21,710 bases of DNA from UBA4615 sp046046245 (lineage in GTDB: Bacteria > Pseudomonadota > Gammaproteobacteria > Burkholderiales > Burkholderiaceae_E), in NCBI GenBank assembly GCA_046046245.1, contig JBJOKE010000072.1:1-21710 (forward strand), read 5' to 3'. This document shows positions 20,794-21,710 of the stretch, one piece after another; positions within the stretch are counted from its first letter, which is position 1; each line of letters starts with the position of its first letter. The notes under the pieces are model-generated. The model worked only from the letters and a program-made list of their open reading frames with translations, was not told the origin of the DNA and made no database searches. The position numbers were made by a program, and so were the translations under genes.

Positions 20794-21710
20794 CGCGCGG
20801 CTCCGCCCGTCGGCGTCTCGAAGTCGCCGCGCTCCATCGCCCACGAGACGGCGAAGCCGGCGACCAGCCCCCAGAAGGGCGCGCCGATGCCGGCGATCGG
20901 CAGGTCCGCGACGGTGACCAGGAAGCTGGTCAGCGCGCCGATCGCGAACCGGTCGCGGAACGCGGTGGCGAAGGCGCCGTGCAGCACGCGCAGCATCGCG
21001 AGGCCGGCGAGCACGGCGATGAAGGCCTTCGGCAGCGCGAGCATCACCGAGGTCACACCGGCCGACAGCAGCCCGAACACGATCGCGAGCAGGCCGACGA
21101 AGACCGCGCCGGTGTAGTGGCGCGCGCGCTCGCCCGACGACGAGACCAGCGCATTGGTGGGACCGGTGAGGCAGGTCGAGACCGCGCCGACGAAGGCGAT
21201 CGCGACCGAGGTCAGCCCGCAGGCGAGCGTGACCACGTTGACCGGCGGCTCGTGGCCGGCCGCCTTCAGCACCGCGAATCCCTGGCCGTTCTGCACCAAC
21301 AGCACGGTGACGGCGAGCGGCACCACCAGCTCGAGCAGCACCGCTGCGGAGAACGCGGGCGCGTAGAGCGTGGGCGGCACGATCGCGAGACCGGCGTCGA
21401 CCGGCCACGCGAAGCGGCCCGACAGCGCGACCGCCGCCGCGCCCACGATCAGCGTGCCGATCATCGGCGGCAGCCGGCGCGCGATGCCCGGACGGGCCGA
21501 CAGCACGACGAAGGCCAGCACCATCGGGCCGGCCACCGCGAGGTCCTGGTGGACCGCGCGGACCAGGTCGAGGCCGAAGCGCAGGAACACGCCCGCCACC
21601 ATCGCCATCACGATCGGCATCGGCGCCGCCTCGGTGCAGCGCCGCACCCAGCCAGACAGACCGAGCACCAGCATCAGCACGCCGGTGGCGATGAAGGCGC
21701 CGATCACCTC
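20790..21710 (-). CDS. benE: Benzoate transporter BenE family, C-terminal part
   Basis: 306 codons of a minus-strand gene whose 5' end lies beyond the right edge. The GTG at 21707 is an internal valine codon, not a start, because the frame continues to 21710. Polytopic inner-membrane protein with about nine helices visible. APAFSAAVLLELVVPLAVTVL, then QNGQGFAVLKAAGHEPPVN, and later VSTCLTGPTNALV are signature segments of BenE benzoate/proton symporters, normally about 390-400 residues. Substrates beyond benzoate are likely within the family. The stop overlaps the ATPase start, so these genes form a benE-ATPase-oxygenase operon. Confidence 0.9.
   Translation of the reverse strand, partial: EVIGAFIATGVLMLVLGLSGWVRRCTEAAPMPIVMAMVAGVFLRFGLDLVRAVHQDLAVAGPMVLAFVVLSARPGIARRLPPMIGTLIVGAAAVALSGRFAWPVDAGLAIVPPTLYAPAFSAAVLLELVVPLAVTVLLVQNGQGFAVLKAAGHEPPVNVVTLACGLTSVAIAFVGAVSTCLTGPTNALVSSSGERARHYTGAVFVGLLAIVFGLLSAGVTSVMLALPKAFIAVLAGLAMLRVLHGAFATAFRDRFAIGALTSFLVTVADLPIAGIGAPFWGLVAGFAVSWAMERGDFETPTGGAAR

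Noticed and set aside
1..21710. CRISPR arrays, tRNA or rRNA genes, prophage or integrative-element genes
   Set aside because: No spaced direct repeats, no cloverleaf or rRNA sequence recognised, and no integrase, transposase or phage structural gene on either strand.

Overview
The window is very G+C-rich, densely coded, and looks like a betaproteobacterial (Burkholderiales-type) chromosome. The reasons are a Bug/TctC-type periplasmic receptor, a CaiB/BaiF CoA-transferase, a MesD-type folate-independent methionine synthase, codons ending almost always in G or C, and a small RNA resembling the betaproteobacterial toxic sRNA described for this class. I see no rRNA, tRNA, CRISPR array, integrase or complete insertion sequence. 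The taxon is inferred from gene types only.

Layout. 1-2204: a truncated class III aminotransferase faces away from an otnK-otnC pair (four-carbon sugar-acid kinase and aldolase/decarboxylase). The shared intergenic region holds promoter-like elements and a near-palindrome. 2319-4329: a CnoX/YbbN chaperedoxin, then a MesD-like methionine synthase. 4330-4670: a stretch with no protein gene and visibly less G+C. It carries a compact predicted minus-strand sRNA with its own promoter, an anti-Shine-Dalgarno hairpin loop and a strong intrinsic terminator. 4671-10299, all minus strand: a Bug receptor, an EamA exporter overlapping a YchJ-like gene, a chemoreceptor and a class III CoA-transferase. 10450-13471, plus strand: a DcaP-like outer-membrane porin, then a NERD-nuclease/UvrD-like helicase fusion with no room for a leader. 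13534-15614, minus strand: trxC, ydiK and an unrecognised 124-residue gene. 15782-18998, plus strand: a periplasmic binding protein, two permeases and an AhpD-like protein. 19042-21710, minus strand: a truncated BenE transporter, an ABC ATPase and a 2-oxoglutarate/Fe(II) oxygenase, converging on the previous operon.

How it fits together. Much of the window is uptake and catabolism of small carboxylates: Bug receptor, DcaP-like porin, BenE, CoA-transferase, otnK/otnC and a polar-solute ABC importer. The importer is split between two convergent operons, with the ATPase on the strand opposite its binding protein and permeases. The binding protein appears to have lost the aspartate that normally holds the alpha-amino group of amino acids. 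Two thioredoxin-fold genes (cnoX, trxC) and the AhpD-like protein form a loose redox theme.

Most interesting are the predicted sRNA at 4416-4478 and the fact that its 5' end is perfectly complementary over 8 nt to the extended ribosome-binding sites of three genes in this window. Next are the split importer/oxygenase locus and a recurrent -10-like motif, TAnnAT followed by C.
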